Source: Neopestalotiopsis rosae
Lineage: Eukaryota > Ascomycota > Sordariomycetes > Amphisphaeriales > Sporocadaceae
Length of the DNA: 64,000 bases
NCBI GenBank assembly: GCA_023078685.1
Contig: JALGAS010000007.1
Span: forward strand, 3,286,001 to 3,350,000
Reading direction: 5' to 3'
A program made the translations under genes and the position numbers. Positions 1 through 11,893 of the stretch are shown here, in pieces (position 1 is the first letter of the stretch; each line of letters starts with the position of its first letter). The notes under the pieces are model-generated. The model ran no database searches. It worked only from the letters and a program-made list of their open reading frames with translations, and was not told where the DNA came from.

Positions 1-1812
1 GATGCTGCAGCTCCTGATACTGGGCCGCTGCTGCCGTGTACCCTGAATGCCCTGACATTACATTTGCGGCGGGGCCAGACTACAATGTGACGTCACAGTA
101 ATCAGCTTGGAGGAACCGTGAAGATATGTATCTAAGTAGTAAGCCAAAATAAGTGTGCAGGAACCAACAATTTCGTTTATGATGTAAAAGAGATCCGCAG
201 CTTTGATCAAACACAGGACAGCCTACAGTGCCTCAAGGCACAAGTCGACGGACCAAAGTCAGTTTAAACGTGTATTAATTGAGCCCTGGGGTTGCTTTGA
301 GATACTGGAATGGAACAGTAAAAGGAACAACCAATCGGCGTTATCTTCGAGACAATACGATGAGCTCTATCCACCCTGCTAACAATTCATTTCGAAAACC
401 ACGTCCCAGCTATTGAGTGAAATCTTCTGTTCCTTGTTGGTATTACCTCCTCCCTACATATAGGTATACACATGTGGCCGGGTTGCCTCTTTCATCGCTT
501 ACTTCTCACTTCAAGGGGCTATGATCGGTGTCGATGTTGGCCCAGGAAGGTAAGCGTGTAGTCTCTTCCAGTCTCCTGGTATAACGTTGAGTCTTGCACC
601 GACCAGGTCAACGGCTACAAAGCTGTTTCACCACTATACTCAGACAGTCACGTTGACCATATCTTGCGCATACCTCGAATCTTTGTGATCTTGGGTTAAA
701 GGTCTGGAGAGATCTAGAGATGGACCGGGGAAAGTTGAGGCCCATACAACGATAGTCAGGCCGCCATGATCATGTCTTGCGATGATAGGATACTTCAAAT
801 GATTTAACATAGTGCCGTTACAGCCAAAAATGATGGAGGATGTCCATTGTGGATAGGCATAACCCGGAAAATGGACGGGAGAGAGATAGTTGGGGTAAAA
901 GGGACCACTGTGGAGAAATCCGGGGAAAAACTGGGGATTGGCCACAGACACACATGGGACATCGGGATGTGGGAGAGGCACTCATCAACGGGCGTAAATT
1001 AGCATAAGTGACTAAGACTATAGACTGTTCTTACTGAAAGATGACCAATAATGATCAACACTACTTGAGCCTAATTGATGGACGGGACGAGGTGGGTTTA
1101 CTGGTCAGGTACGGAAATGAGGGGTGTGGCCGTGATTTGGCACTTACCTCGAACTTCAAGACAGTTTGCAACTTCACATCAGTACATTGAGACAGTTCAA
1201 ACATCCTCACTATAGTACGCAGATTTGAACAATCCCATAATCTCACATTTCGACGATCCCACGAAAGTGTACATTCATAACCTTCGGGATAAACCATGAT
1301 TACTGCGTATGCAACACCGCACGGTCGTTAAACAATCACTGCTATATTTCCTCAATCGGTGAGCAAGTCGTGTATGGCTAGTCAATTCCATTATATCATT
1401 GCAATGATGGTCTTCCTCCACACTCTGGCAGAGTTAATTGTAAAAGGCCTCGCAACCTAAGAACACACCGGAAGCCAGCCCTGGACTTTGAGTAAGGAAT
1501 GTAACGACACCGGCGGACTGCATATGGTTGGAGATGAGGTACGTAATCCCCCACTTAGTATCCGGGCTCTCTCCGGAAGCCCTTCAGAGCTTCTATTGTC
1601 AAACCTTCGTATAGGCAAATCAGTAACATGCATACAAGGAATGAACAGTACCACAAGAAGCTGATCATCAATTCAATATAAGTTTCAGTGGGGACGACGA
1701 TCATGACATTAAGACTTTTTTTTGAATTATCATCAAAACATTCCACCTCGACTGAGAGTGCTTTGATTACTTGACATCACTTCCCCAATACACTTTGAGA
1801 GACAATATCAAT
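1..1812. other. Window start, no supported gene
   Basis: No reading frame here has recognisable protein features or splices into a longer product. The longest open frame (minus strand, 640-981, 113 codons) has no domain-like sequence and is probably chance. The last 100 bases before 1813 should hold the promoter and leader of the secreted-protein gene that follows. Nothing else recognisable was seen. Confidence 0.5.
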
Positions 1813-2817
1813 ATGATCGCAGCCACACTAATTAACTTGCTATTCGCTGCGATGGCTTCAGGCCTACCATCGACCTCATCATGTGATATTCGTGCTGCAA
1901 ATGCGACCACGAGCTCTCGCGAGGGCATGACATCCTTGGTCAACCAGATCCTCGAGTCCATGGTGGCTCATGACCCCTACAGCCTGCCCTTGGCAGGCGT
2001 CTATCAAGCGACCGAGAACTCCCATCCTGCAGCGCTTGGCATGATGACAGCATGGCGTACTATCACCAAAGCAGGCGAGCCGAACCTGCTGGCCATCGAT
2101 ACCACGAACGGCACTGCATACTTTGCCTTGGACGTCAGTGAAGGCAATGATGAGGTCCAGTCGATCCTCCGAGGGCGTATCAAGGTGGTGGATGATGAGC
2201 TCACCGAACTCGAGCTCTTCATCAACCGTAACCGTGGTGACCACGGGTTCTCGTATTCGGCGACAGAGCTTCCTGCCAACTACGCAGTCTTGATGTCACC
2301 ACCAGACAATCGCACCAAGGCTAGCCGCGAAACGCTGTGGGATCTCAGTGAAGCACTCTTCGCCACCTCCAGCAACTTCACAGTCGATGTCAGCACCGAC
2401 TGTCAGTTTACCGAGTTGGGTTGGAAGGTCGTTGACACTGGACTATACGGCAACGGCTCAACCGACCCTCTCGGTTGCGCCTGGCCTGATGAGCACCCCA
2501 CCGATTCAAGTGCGCGAGTTGCTCTGGTCGTTGACGAGGAACTGGGCTTTGTGGTGACTAGCGGCATGATCCCCGGCATAGTCTACCCGTACTACGGCAA
2601 CACGTCTGCATTTATTCCCAACACCATGACTGATGCGCAAGACGCACAAGAGGCTTGGTATGAAGAGTCAATGGCTAGTGGCGGCTTGCCGTTGTTGGCT
2701 CCGACTGGTGCTACCGGTGAGACTCTGGAGGTTTTGCAATACTACAATGGCGAGCTGCAGGCTATGCAGATCAATGTGTACTTGAGTGGCCCCGGCATGA
2801 CGTCCGCATGGTTGTAG
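1813..2817 (+). CDS. Secreted DUF8021-like protein
   Basis: Single-exon gene of 334 residues. The open frame extends upstream to 1771, but the first ATG is at 1813 and begins a hydrophobic signal peptide (MIAATLINLLFAAMASG), so 1813 is taken as the start. Residues about 20-150 follow the pattern of the fungal DUF8021 family: a Cys just after the signal peptide, a VAHDPYSLPLA segment, a TEN motif, then a strand rich in LRGRIKVVD and a LTELELFINR stretch. The remainder contains several N-glycosylation sequons (NFT, NGS, NTS) and two more cysteines, as expected for an extracellular protein. DUF8021 has no established biochemical function; it appears in secreted proteins and as a domain in some larger enzymes. 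The family assignment is from memory of the motif pattern. The secreted nature is well supported; the role is unknown. Confidence 0.75.
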   Translation: MIAATLINLLFAAMASGLPSTSSCDIRAANATTSSREGMTSLVNQILESMVAHDPYSLPLAGVYQATENSHPAALGMMTAWRTITKAGEPNLLAIDTTNGTAYFALDVSEGNDEVQSILRGRIKVVDDELTELELFINRNRGDHGFSYSATELPANYAVLMSPPDNRTKASRETLWDLSEALFATSSNFTVDVSTDCQFTELGWKVVDTGLYGNGSTDPLGCAWPDEHPTDSSARVALVVDEELGFVVTSGMIPGIVYPYYGNTSAFIPNTMTDAQDAQEAWYEESMASGGLPLLAPTGATGETLEVLQYYNGELQAMQINVYLSGPGMTSAWL

Positions 2818-3308
2818 TCAATGGGAACAAAGTATGCCATAGACGCGAAAAGTGTTGGCAGTCTTGGGACTTGGCGGTCTTGGCTTTTTTCACATTCTCT
2901 GGCATCGAGTGTTCGTGGGAAGAATAACCAATTCGTGAAATTTTCCGATTGGTCGGGACACTTGCGCGTTTAAATCATCGACAGCTTCCGGAGATAGGAT
3001 CATGAGTCTAATATATGTGTGCGGTAAAACTCAAGCCTATATGGAGTAACCATGACCATCGGTGGGACCTCTTTTCTTCCGGCGACGACATGCCCTCAAT
3101 TACGTATAGACACCCATTTGTGAATCACAATCCCCTACGCTTGACGCTATTTGGGTAACTAGAGCGCTCATATATTCGTCGAGCCTGTGCTCTGGAATGT
3201 GCGCGCTTGCACGTGCTCGTGAAGCATTGTTATAGGGATCAACTGGTCCCTGGTACCCATGGGTCAACCGTGTTTAGCACGCCGAATCTTCGCCACGCTG
3301 TTTGCTTG
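2818..3308. other. Convergent intergenic spacer
   Basis: Spacer between the plus-strand secreted-protein gene and the minus-strand gene ending at 3309. It should hold both 3' ends. No open frame or repeat of note was seen. Confidence 0.5.
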
Positions 3309-4109
3309 TTAGCCCGTTATTACCTCTCTCCTGAGCACTGATTCAAACATACCTTCGCGAAGACCAACAGAGGGCTGCTCATCCGCGTCCTTTTTCGCCG
3401 ACTCACACCATATCCTCAGACACCACAGTGCGACCAATGTATCCAAGACGGGTTTCTGTAGCTCAACTTTCACATCCAGCTTGTGCTTCCCGTCATCGAT
3501 GGTGTCAAACGCAACCAACAATGCTGACTCGTCTGTCCACACATGGCGATTGTCTTTCTTGTTGTACTCGATACCGAAACGCACCGGGCCCTGACTGCTG
3601 TGTGTGCTCTCCACAAAGGTAACCTCACTCCTGTTGACTGCTTGCACGGTGAACCCTGATTTCTTCTTGCTTCTCAGACCCAAGTCGCCCAGCGTTCTTT
3701 TTGACTCGCTCTTGCACCAAAAGGACGGAGCTTCGTCGAACTTGGCGTATCGGACAATGCGACCAACAGATGCGGTACGATTGTGCTCCAACGAGTACAG
3801 GTGCCGCTTGCGCACCTTCAATGTGGGCTCGCTGCCGGGCACGTCCCGTACCGAGTAATCCAAGCGCGAGAATGTGACAGTTGTGGTCGCATTGGTGATC
3901 ACTGCCACGCCACGATTGAGTTCGTAAAGAGGTTTCGGGTCGGTATTCGATGGATCCTCGGAAATGATGTGATGGTTTGAGAGAATAAGAAGCGCAGGGG
4001 CTACGCTCTGGTCCAGTGGAGCATCATCAATTTCCTCGTGGTAACTCGGTGGCTGTTCGTCGCCTGCGACAGGCGCGAAGCTAGTAGATTTTGTTTCTGA
4101 TTTCTCCAT
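3309..4109 (-). CDS. Uncharacterised protein with PPxY motif
   Basis: Single-exon gene, 266 residues, starting at the ATG at 4109. The N-terminus is hydrophilic and disordered-looking and carries QPPSYHEE near residue 20; PPSY is a PPxY motif, the ligand of WW domains such as those of Rsp5/Nedd4 ubiquitin ligases. Residues about 38-215 look like an alternating beta-strand domain (LLILSNHHII, YELNRGVAVI, RHLYSLEHN, RFGIEYNKKD). This reminds me of tubby-C-like/LURP-related folds seen in fungal proteins that begin with PPxY, but I cannot confirm that. A hydrophobic segment near residues 222-235 (LVALWCLRIW) precedes a charged tail. No signal peptide is visible. It converges on the secreted-protein gene to its left. 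Function unknown. Confidence 0.65.
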   Translation of the reverse strand: MEKSETKSTSFAPVAGDEQPPSYHEEIDDAPLDQSVAPALLILSNHHIISEDPSNTDPKPLYELNRGVAVITNATTTVTFSRLDYSVRDVPGSEPTLKVRKRHLYSLEHNRTASVGRIVRYAKFDEAPSFWCKSESKRTLGDLGLRSKKKSGFTVQAVNRSEVTFVESTHSSQGPVRFGIEYNKKDNRHVWTDESALLVAFDTIDDGKHKLDVKVELQKPVLDTLVALWCLRIWCESAKKDADEQPSVGLREGMFESVLRREVITG

Positions 4110-5164
4110 GATGTTTTAATTATTGACTGATTCGAAACTCTATCTTGCCATGATGAGCTACTTATGTGTTTATACTCCTGACGCGGGTCAGAGTACCAAG
4201 AAACAGGCAAACAAGCCTAGTGGCTCAGCGAGTCTAAGCCCGGGTTCAAAAGAGGCCTGACAGATCTCTGCGCCGCCCGCTAGCTGAAGCAAGTGACAGA
4301 TTCGATTGTTGAAAAAGCCTTGCCAAGTGAGTGCCAAGTATGTTAGTGATTGATCGGCATCAGTTATATAAGATATGGGCGATTGAAGGAAGCTCTATCT
4401 TTATTTGCGCATTCCACACCAATGAGATGCTGGCATTATAGCGCAGCCAAGCAGCGCTCGCTTTTCCACCTCGCACTTCTGGCGCTTTACCCCCACTCTA
4501 CGTTCCATTGACACCTGCAATACCTTAAATCGATAGCACTAAGAGGCGGTCCACTGCACTTTCTGTGGCAGTGCAATCATCCACGGTCTATGCCTTGTCT
4601 CTATCACAAAGAATGAGTACCTGCATGTTGGGTTTATTGTATTGTATCTGACAAACTGCAGTTCAGTCTGATGTCACCACAGGTCGTTATCTATTTTTCC
4701 CTCGCTGGGGGACTAAAGTTTCGTAATATGCTCGACATCGAGACTTGGGGAGGCCGTTCTTGATCAAGTCACCACGCCGCAACAATGTTGCGCGAGAGCG
4801 GAGTTTCAATTCGATTCTCCGCCCCGGACCTCACCCTGACTTCATCTTGTAACAGGTAGTCCGACAAAACATGAATACATGTCGCACGTGTTATGAAAGA
4901 ACGCTGGCGTCAAAGCAATACAGCATATCATGGCACAAACTAACCAATCGGGTCGGCGATCATCAAAGTGCACTGTTTACTGTCATATTCACAGCCTCCT
5001 GGAAATGATTCTTCTAGTTGTTTACTAGGGAGTCAATCTCAACGCCACTTCAGTTGCGACTTCAGTTAATCAATGATGGCTATAGCCAAAACATCATGCT
5101 CTATCAATGAGTCTCCCTCGCACATAGCTGGAACGATTGCGCGTGACCGAGTTTAAAAAGCCTG
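4110..5164. other. Intergenic region with diverged repeat flank
   Basis: No supported gene. From about 5024 the sequence (starting actaggg, then a cacttcagtt...cttcagtta block and tcaatgatggct) is an imperfect match to the spacer between the two repeat copies described next (5312-5396). The ancestral duplicated unit was therefore longer than the perfectly matching part. Confidence 0.5.
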
Positions 5165-5312
5165 CATTGCATCTATCTCAACATGTATGGCTCAGTGGCT
5201 TATAGAGCCTTAAGAAAAGAAGGAGGTCAAGAAACCCACGAACGAAACTGTTCTGTCAAAGAACTGCGCTATACTGACCAAGCAGGGTTTCATGCACGAG
5301 ATCTAGAAACGA
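5165..5312. repeat. 148-bp direct repeat, copy A
   Basis: Copy A begins cattgcatctatctcaac and ends atctagaaacga. It is identical by eye to 5397-5544, 232 bp downstream. An open frame crosses the unit in both copies, but it has no recognisable protein features, so I treat this as a tandem segmental duplication and not a gene. Confidence 0.9.
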
Positions 5313-5396
5313 CTAGGGAGTCATCAGCCACTTCAAATGACTTCAGTTATTCAATGATGGCTAAAAACCACAAAGTCTCCCACTAGCATGACCGTT

Positions 5397-5544
5397 CATT
5401 GCATCTATCTCAACATGTATGGCTCAGTGGCTTATAGAGCCTTAAGAAAAGAAGGAGGTCAAGAAACCCACGAACGAAACTGTTCTGTCAAAGAACTGCG
5501 CTATACTGACCAAGCAGGGTTTCATGCACGAGATCTAGAAACGA
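5397..5544. repeat. 148-bp direct repeat, copy B
   Basis: Second copy, base for base the same as 5165-5312 as far as I can read. It diverges after 5544 (aaagagcaccc instead of ctagggagtc). It lies about 150 bp beyond the 3' end of the GT2 synthase gene, so it may fall in that gene's terminator region. Confidence 0.9.
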
Positions 5545-5692
5545 AAAAGAGCACCCATCAGAGATACATCATCAAAATGATTTCGATATTCAGAGGCACA
5601 AAATAAAAACCAGGTTTCCTCCACAGTACCTTGTTCCATATTTCACTAGTTCTCTAGAATCCAGTCAAAAGTGAAATTTTCAACCGCGAATC

Positions 5693-7691
5693 TCAATTGG
5701 AGACACTGACCATCCACCATGTCATCCCGAACCATGTTAGGACCATGGATCCAAATGTAAGTAATGCCGTAATACTGCCCAATGGCTCGTAATAGCCACT
5801 AGCCCATGCCCTGACAATAGCACCTGCGACAAGTCCAACCCAGGCGACAAAGAATCCGACTTCCTGGATTCTGCGGCGCACACGACTGGTCTTGATCTCA
5901 CCAGGTGCCTGGAGCAGCAACCCACTCTCAAGGCTTCTCTGCAAAATAGACCCGGATGTGTCGACATGCAACTCTCCCGTCGCATCAGCCTGCACTTCAG
6001 TCGAGCTTCTCATGCACGTGCCCCAGTCACCATCCAGCATGGTGAGCAGGGCCCAGAGCTGGATCCCCTGAGCAGCGATACTGAACATGGCCTGACCCGG
6101 GAGCAGCCAGAGCCACTCGGTCCACTTGCGGGGACGACAAGGACTCCGTAGTGCCAGGTACACGCATATGACGAGGAGACGACGGGCCATATCGGCGCTC
6201 GCTAAAGAGCGGGCTGCACAGCCTGTGAGGGCGTATGCGGAAACAGACAATGGGATTCCGACGGCACCGAGCTCGCGACGGACCGCGTTAAGGAAGAGGA
6301 CTGGGTGATGCAGAACATAGATGGCGGGCGCGGCGAGGAGACCCTCGACGTGGCAGGCGCGCGACCACCGCACTTGCTGGAGCAGCCATCGGCGCAGCGT
6401 GGGTGGTGATTCAGTCTCCGCGACAGCGTCGGCTACGTACAAGACCCGGTACGCTCGCCTCAGTAGTAGCGTTGTAAGGTGCCGGTCCTCGTTGACACGC
6501 ATCCAGCGACCCATCACTGTCTGTGTGTACCATGACAGCAGAATTGGTGCGAGCGCCGACGCCCGGAATAGGGCGCACGGTCCAGACTGGCACTCATTGG
6601 CCCCGAAGGCTGACGGGAATGACCGTGCAAGGTAATAGTCACTGAGATAGACAGCGGCACTAAGTCGCGTCAGGAGATTGTCGTCCCGGTTATGGGTGAC
6701 AAGGGATGCGCAGGCACCGCCGACGTCTTTGTCGGAGGCACAGATTGACATGGTGGATGACATTGTGTTGTGATTCATGATAGTATCACTGTCAGATGAC
6801 CAGATCCATTCAAGTCCGAGGGTCTGAGTGATGACTAGGGAGAAGAGGAAGGAAGTGAACATGATACCCTTCTTGTGCATGTGTGGTTGATGTATGCAAA
6901 GGTACCGAATATCATGAAGAGACACATTGGACTTGAGCAGATGTTGGCGTACGAGCCGCACGCATGATGCGATGATTTGGTCTTCCTTGGTTTGTGATTC
7001 CGGAAGTGAGGACAACAGCTCAAGTGCCAGGTCAACCAATGGCGTGTCAAGATGGATAACGGCAGATTTCTCTGGATACACCTAATATTGTGATGCAGGA
7101 GGTAAGTTGCTGCTTACTTCGTTTTGCTCAAATACTAATAAAGGGAGGGGTGGATATGAGGGATTCCATGTAGGATTGAAAACTGACCTTCTTGAATATC
7201 TCGATCATGTACTCGTCTTCGCGGTCATCGCCATCGATGCCGACTAGGAGGAATCTACACCCAGTGGCATAGCGATAGCTCTCCAGCGCTTGCGTGAAGA
7301 TCTGTGTATCTTCCGTGTACCCAATAACGGCTGCCATACATTCTGGGCTATCTGTTCCTCTGTCCAGGGATTTGTCTTTCATTGAGGTTCCAGATAGCCC
7401 TTCTTCCATCACATGCTCGATGGAATCTGCAACGCTTCCTTTATGCTTGACAGCATGGCGTCTTTCATTCTCACTACTGAACCGATTCAACTCGGCTAGG
7501 AAGATAATAATGAGAATATCAATGGTGAGGAAATTCGTGCTTGAACTAGCGAGACTAACGTAGAGATACAGGACCAAAGCACAACCGACGCAATTTAGTA
7601 TGCATCTTACCAACGAGATTGTAGGCCGGTATTGACCCGGTACGTCGGAGTCCTTGTCTCTAGTTCGTGGGTTTGGGCGACCAGTAATCAT
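5693..7691 (-). CDS. Processive GT2 polysaccharide synthase
   Basis: Two exons, 7691-7188 and 7081-5693, joined over a 106-bp intron (donor AAG|GTCAGT, acceptor ATTAG|GTGTAT), giving 630 residues. The open frame reaches further upstream, but the first ATG is at 7691. Family: glycosyltransferase 2 of the hyaluronan/chitin/capsule-synthase type, which polymerises a sugar nucleotide and moves the chain across the membrane. Visible parts: one or two N-terminal membrane helices (about 27-71), start of the GT-A domain near 119, nucleotide-site Asp in GIDGDD (about 150-155), DSDT (265-268, metal-binding DxD), NEDR (365-368, catalytic Asp; usually GEDR) and QQVRW (403-407, processivity motif). Five or six hydrophobic segments follow to the C-terminus. 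All catalytic motifs are present, so it should be active. The product sugar cannot be read from sequence. It is divergent from an acyltransferase-3 gene, which suggests an O-acylated surface polysaccharide. Confidence 0.88.
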
Positions 7692-8956
7692 TGTGATTGT
7701 GGGAAGTGAAGTTCCAACTTTTCTTTTCAATAAATAAATTGTTGGGCGTCTAATACGAGTTTCTGCATGATGCAAAGGTATGATACGACGAACCTTGGGT
7801 TTCTATACACCATCGGCAACGATGACACTCATCGCGCAGTCGCGATCCCAACGTCAGCATACGATAGAATCCACTGCCAAGCCCTAGTAGTGGATTTGGT
7901 AACTTGCGCAAAAATATCTTGGCACCATTGAGCTTCGGTTTCGGCAGATGTCTTCAAACGTTGAAGAACTCGCACCCCGGTATATGGTAACGGCCCATCC
8001 CGCGTGCCCCACTGCTTTTACAGGGGCCTTCTGGATGTGATCCAACCACAACAAGGCCTGGCAGATATATCTACAAGAAAATGGTCCGAAACAGTCACGA
8101 TTTAAGACGACAGACTCGATCTCCGATCATACGACCAGACCACAACATTTCATGAAGCCCTGCAAAGTCTGGTAATGCCAAGACTGGGCGGACTTGGCAA
8201 CAGTAGAACCCGTACAACATCTGACGATGGCGCTTATGATATTGACGATAGCCGTGAAAGGCTTGCCGCCGCCCAAAAATCCACATCAAACAGCGCTCTA
8301 AGGCATGGATTGATTGTCCCTTGCAGCGATACCGAGCGTTCCGGCCTGGTACGACCAAATTCCGACGCCCAAGTGAGACTACGAAACTGAAGGATTTTCA
8401 CCCGTGAAATATGTAGTCTATGTGCTGCAACTCGTGAGCGTATACCAATGCGGAAATTTAGGCAGTTTGAATGCTTGGTTTACCGTCTTGTATGCCCACA
8501 TCAGTGAAACCGGACTGGGATCTGGTCAACATAGCCTCTCTTGGCTATCTGGATCCGTGATAGTTAGCCCATGGTACGATTGAACGGGCCCAACTGGATA
8601 GCATGGACGAGATATTACCTCAAACAATTGCCGTAAACTGGAACGTAAACTAGAAGGAGCTTCGGCAGTTACACAAGTTCCTAGTGCCGATATCCTTCAA
8701 TGAACGCATCACTGATCATATGATGTGCTCAATATATTGACTTGTCACCCACTATTGAATTGTAGCAATTCAACCATAACTTGGTAAATCCAAACAGGCC
8801 CAGAACGTCGAAAAAGGAAAGACTACGCAGTTGCCATGAACTTCTATCAGGACAACACGCTCATTCCAATCACTCTGATGGTATTGATTGTTTTCTTCAT
8901 TTTACACCTGACTGGTCTCTTTCATTGAGTTTGGTCAAAGCCTTCCACAAAGGTAT
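7692..8956. promoter_or_regulatory. Shared 5' region, GT2/acyltransferase
   Basis: A 1.27-kb non-coding stretch between two divergent start codons. It must contain both promoters if the genes are transcribed as modelled. Short open frames on both strands (about 70-87 codons near 8095-8390) have no protein-like features. No specific binding site can be named with confidence. Confidence 0.45.
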
Positions 8957-10382
8957 ATGATGCATAGCTCAATGGAGCGCATCCAATGGCTAGACAGCCT
9001 TCGCGGCCTAGCGGCTCTCATTGTTGCTGTTGATCATCTTTTCATGGGAAGCATCGACGCGCCTTTCAAGTCTTACTGGGCCGAGCCGGCAGCCGATAAT
9101 CGACACTTCTATCAGCTCCCGCCCATATCCATCATCTTTGCTGCGAAGTCCATGGTTGGACTCTTCATGGTCTTGTCAGGATACTCTATATCCATTTCCC
9201 TTGTCCATATCAGAAATGAGGGCAACATCTCGTGGTTTCATCAGAAGCTCGCATCAGCAGCCTTTCGAAGGATATTTCGCCTCTATATACCTGTCTTCAT
9301 CATGGCCACAGTGGCTCAAGTTGCGTTGTACTTGGGTTTCTATCACTGGTGGTGGCCTAAACTCGATGAGATAGGCGTTGTTCCCTGGGGTTCACCAGTA
9401 TTACACTTCAAGTACTACGTGAGCTATCTGGGGGACAGTCTCAACATCCTCGATATCTCTCCAAATCCAGGGCTAAATGATCAATTATGGACAATCCCTC
9501 GAGAGCTCCGGGGCTCCTTTTGCGTTTACCTGACCATGCTTGCGCTTTCCAGCATCAAGCATAACAAAAGGATATGTCTCATTGCCATGGTCTCTTTGCA
9601 CACACTCTGGCACGGTAATTGGGATATTTTTGGCTTGTACTCTGGACTACTCATTGCAGAGATGACAGATCATCAAGCAAAGTGGCATACATCTCTACCA
9701 TTGCCCAAGGTTGTTTCAACACCTGTTGTTGAGCCTAAGCGATATATGCGAAGACTGGATTATCCTCTACCAGCCTGGTACTCTAGAACACATACCAGGC
9801 GTACGAAGAGGCTCCTCCTTTCTGTAATCCCTTTTTGGTTGCTCTGTCAGCCATTCGAGGAGTCCTGGCCTCCAGGTTACCAATTTCTCTCTGCGCTGAC
9901 TCCGCCGCCGTGGCGTTTTCGCCACTGGGAGTATACCAAGTTCACTATCAGTACCATTGGCTCAGTCGGTCTCGTCGTATTAATCAACGACTCACCTGTC
10001 CTCCAAAGAATTCTCAACACACGTCCATTGCAGTTTCTCGGAGAAGCATCTTTCTCTTTGTATCTGGTGCATGTTCTCTACTACCGATGTGTTCGAAACC
10101 TTGTCATGAACTTTACCTACGCAATCTTCACAGGAAATCGCTTCTGGGAGGATGGGCTTGCGCGGGACCCACTTGCGGAGTATATTACGGTAAGTCTCCA
10201 TCCACTTTCTGAGCAGTGACTCGATAACAGAACCACTCAAGTGCTAATAGCTGGAGTTTTAGTGGTGGGTCTGTGGGGTAGTAATGATTCCATCTTCATT
10301 AATCATAGCAACATGTGTTGCTAAGCACGTTGACAGAAGATCAGCTTGGTGGGCACATGGAATCTTAAAACGGATGATCTGA
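8957..10382 (+). CDS. Acyltransferase-3 (OafA-like) membrane protein
   Basis: Two exons, 8957-10189 and 10263-10382. The 73-bp intron has donor ACG|GTAAGT, a GCTAAT branch site and acceptor TTTTAG|TGG. The spliced protein has 450 residues. Without splicing the frame ends in a short non-family tail; with splicing it gains a final membrane helix (WWVCGVVMIPSSLIIA) and the basic tail usual for the family. Acyltransferase-3 proteins move acyl groups, usually acetyl, onto sugars of extracellular or cell-wall polymers. Motifs: WLDSLRGLAAL at 11-21 with His27, FMVLSGYSIS at 70-79, RRIFRLYIP at 104-112 and WTIPRELRGS at 178-187 (conserved Glu and Arg kept). About ten hydrophobic spans. Two ATGs in a row open the frame; either could be used. 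Its divergent neighbour is a processive GT2 synthase, so the likely substrate is that polymer. This substrate is an inference. Confidence 0.87.
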
Positions 10383-11893
10383 ACGCCATACATGGGACTG
10401 AATTCATACGTGCGGCATGTCAGTGGGGAAACAGCGCAAGGGAGACAGTGAGTATGATTTGCAGCACCACAAATTTGCCTAGACCAGTTAACAAAGACAA
10501 CGCCTGGGAGAATGACGGGTGAACACGACAGCTTGAAGATCTATATGCTGTACATTGCCGCTAGGTTTAAACGCCAAAGTTGATATAGTGGGAAAGGACA
10601 AATAAAGATCGTATCGAGGAAAGTGTCTGGTGCCTGTCGATGAGATAACGACTGCACTGTGTCTACATGTTTACGCTAACAAATATTGGTCTTTTCTCTT
10701 CCCACATCAATTTGCTTTTTAGATCAGCTACGACAAGCGTTCTGTGTGTTTTTCGAATTGATGAAACTCGGTCTTGCAATAGAAAGTGCCCAAAACTAGG
10801 TATATTACAGGTACGACTATAACGATTGATGCTTTCAGAAACCAACTGTACTACGAAATATCCTCTGGAGATAAGAGATATGACTGATACGCCACATGTG
10901 GCTGAAGTATGTGGCTAATTGTGTTGGTTCAACGGGAAGGGCTTTCTATCCCGTTCGTGTGCACGTTAGATATTTGAAATTAGAAGGATTATCTTCGATA
11001 TTATCTTCATTTCTTCGATACGGTCGTATCAGTGACCAATGCTATCATCGTCGTAGGATATCAACCACCACGAAACAAGATCGGTCCAGTGAGCATTTGA
11101 CACGCCATGAACGCTCTCGTACAAACATCCTTGCTATTCGTATCCGGCCTTGATAAATCAGTCATCAATTTGAAGTGCCACGGCAACTTTGCCTCCACTT
11201 CATTCACAGTGTATACTTAGCCGGCCGACTCTATCACGGCAGCATGAAAAAGCGGGAGCTCAGTGATTTCGATTAGAGCCTAGGCTACATACTATGGACA
11301 TGTACTTTAAAACTATAAAACTGCAACCCTTGCCGGCCTATGAATCGAGTCATCTAGAAAGCTTTATACACAGGAGTAAAATGCACATATTCGTAGTGTG
11401 AGCACTTCAACCAGCCTATATAACGCCTTACCCAGGCCCCCTGCTGACGTGGTGTTCGGCTTGGTTTCACTCACCATGTTCGCGACAAGACCTTTTGGAC
11501 TGTGAAGTTCAGCCCTTGGAGATAAAAAGAAATCAGCCTTTGAGAGTATATGGAAGGCACCCAAGAGGAACGAACGGTCATGGGAGCTCCTTTCTTTCCA
11601 GTTTCTTTTCGGGGGAAGAAGCAAAACTTGATGCATCGAAGAACAAATTTTCGAATATGAATTCACAACAATCTCCCACCCTTGCTATTCTCCTTTCCCA
11701 TCTCCAGCTCTCCGCCTCTTCCTCTGACGTCTTTTTTTTTTCTTTGTCTATTTTCGTCTTTCTTCTTTCTCCCTTACTGAGCAGGATATTGTCAAAAATA
11801 ATAGAAACAATTGATTCAGTTACCACCTATGGCGAGGTACAAGAAGATTTTACATATATATCTATGCCTATCTGCTCATCTACTATCTTTCTG
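10383..11893. other. Intergenic, AT-leaning, no gene
   Basis: Region between the 3' ends of the acyltransferase gene and the NLR-like gene. The 190-codon plus-strand frame at 11495-12067 is largely low-complexity Ser/Phe/Leu from a T/C-rich tract (11720-11770) and overlaps NLR coding sequence, so I do not call it. No repeats of note. Confidence 0.5.

Noticed and set aside
4195..4250. Possible tRNA B-box (cccgggttcaaaag)
   Set aside because: The bases after GGTTCAA do not fit a T-arm, and no cloverleaf or A-box can be drawn around it. No other tRNA-like box was found.
5183..5606. Two similar 67- and 72-codon frames as a tandem gene family
   Set aside because: They simply follow the 148-bp DNA duplication. 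The encoded sequence has no recognisable features and diverges exactly where the DNA repeat ends.
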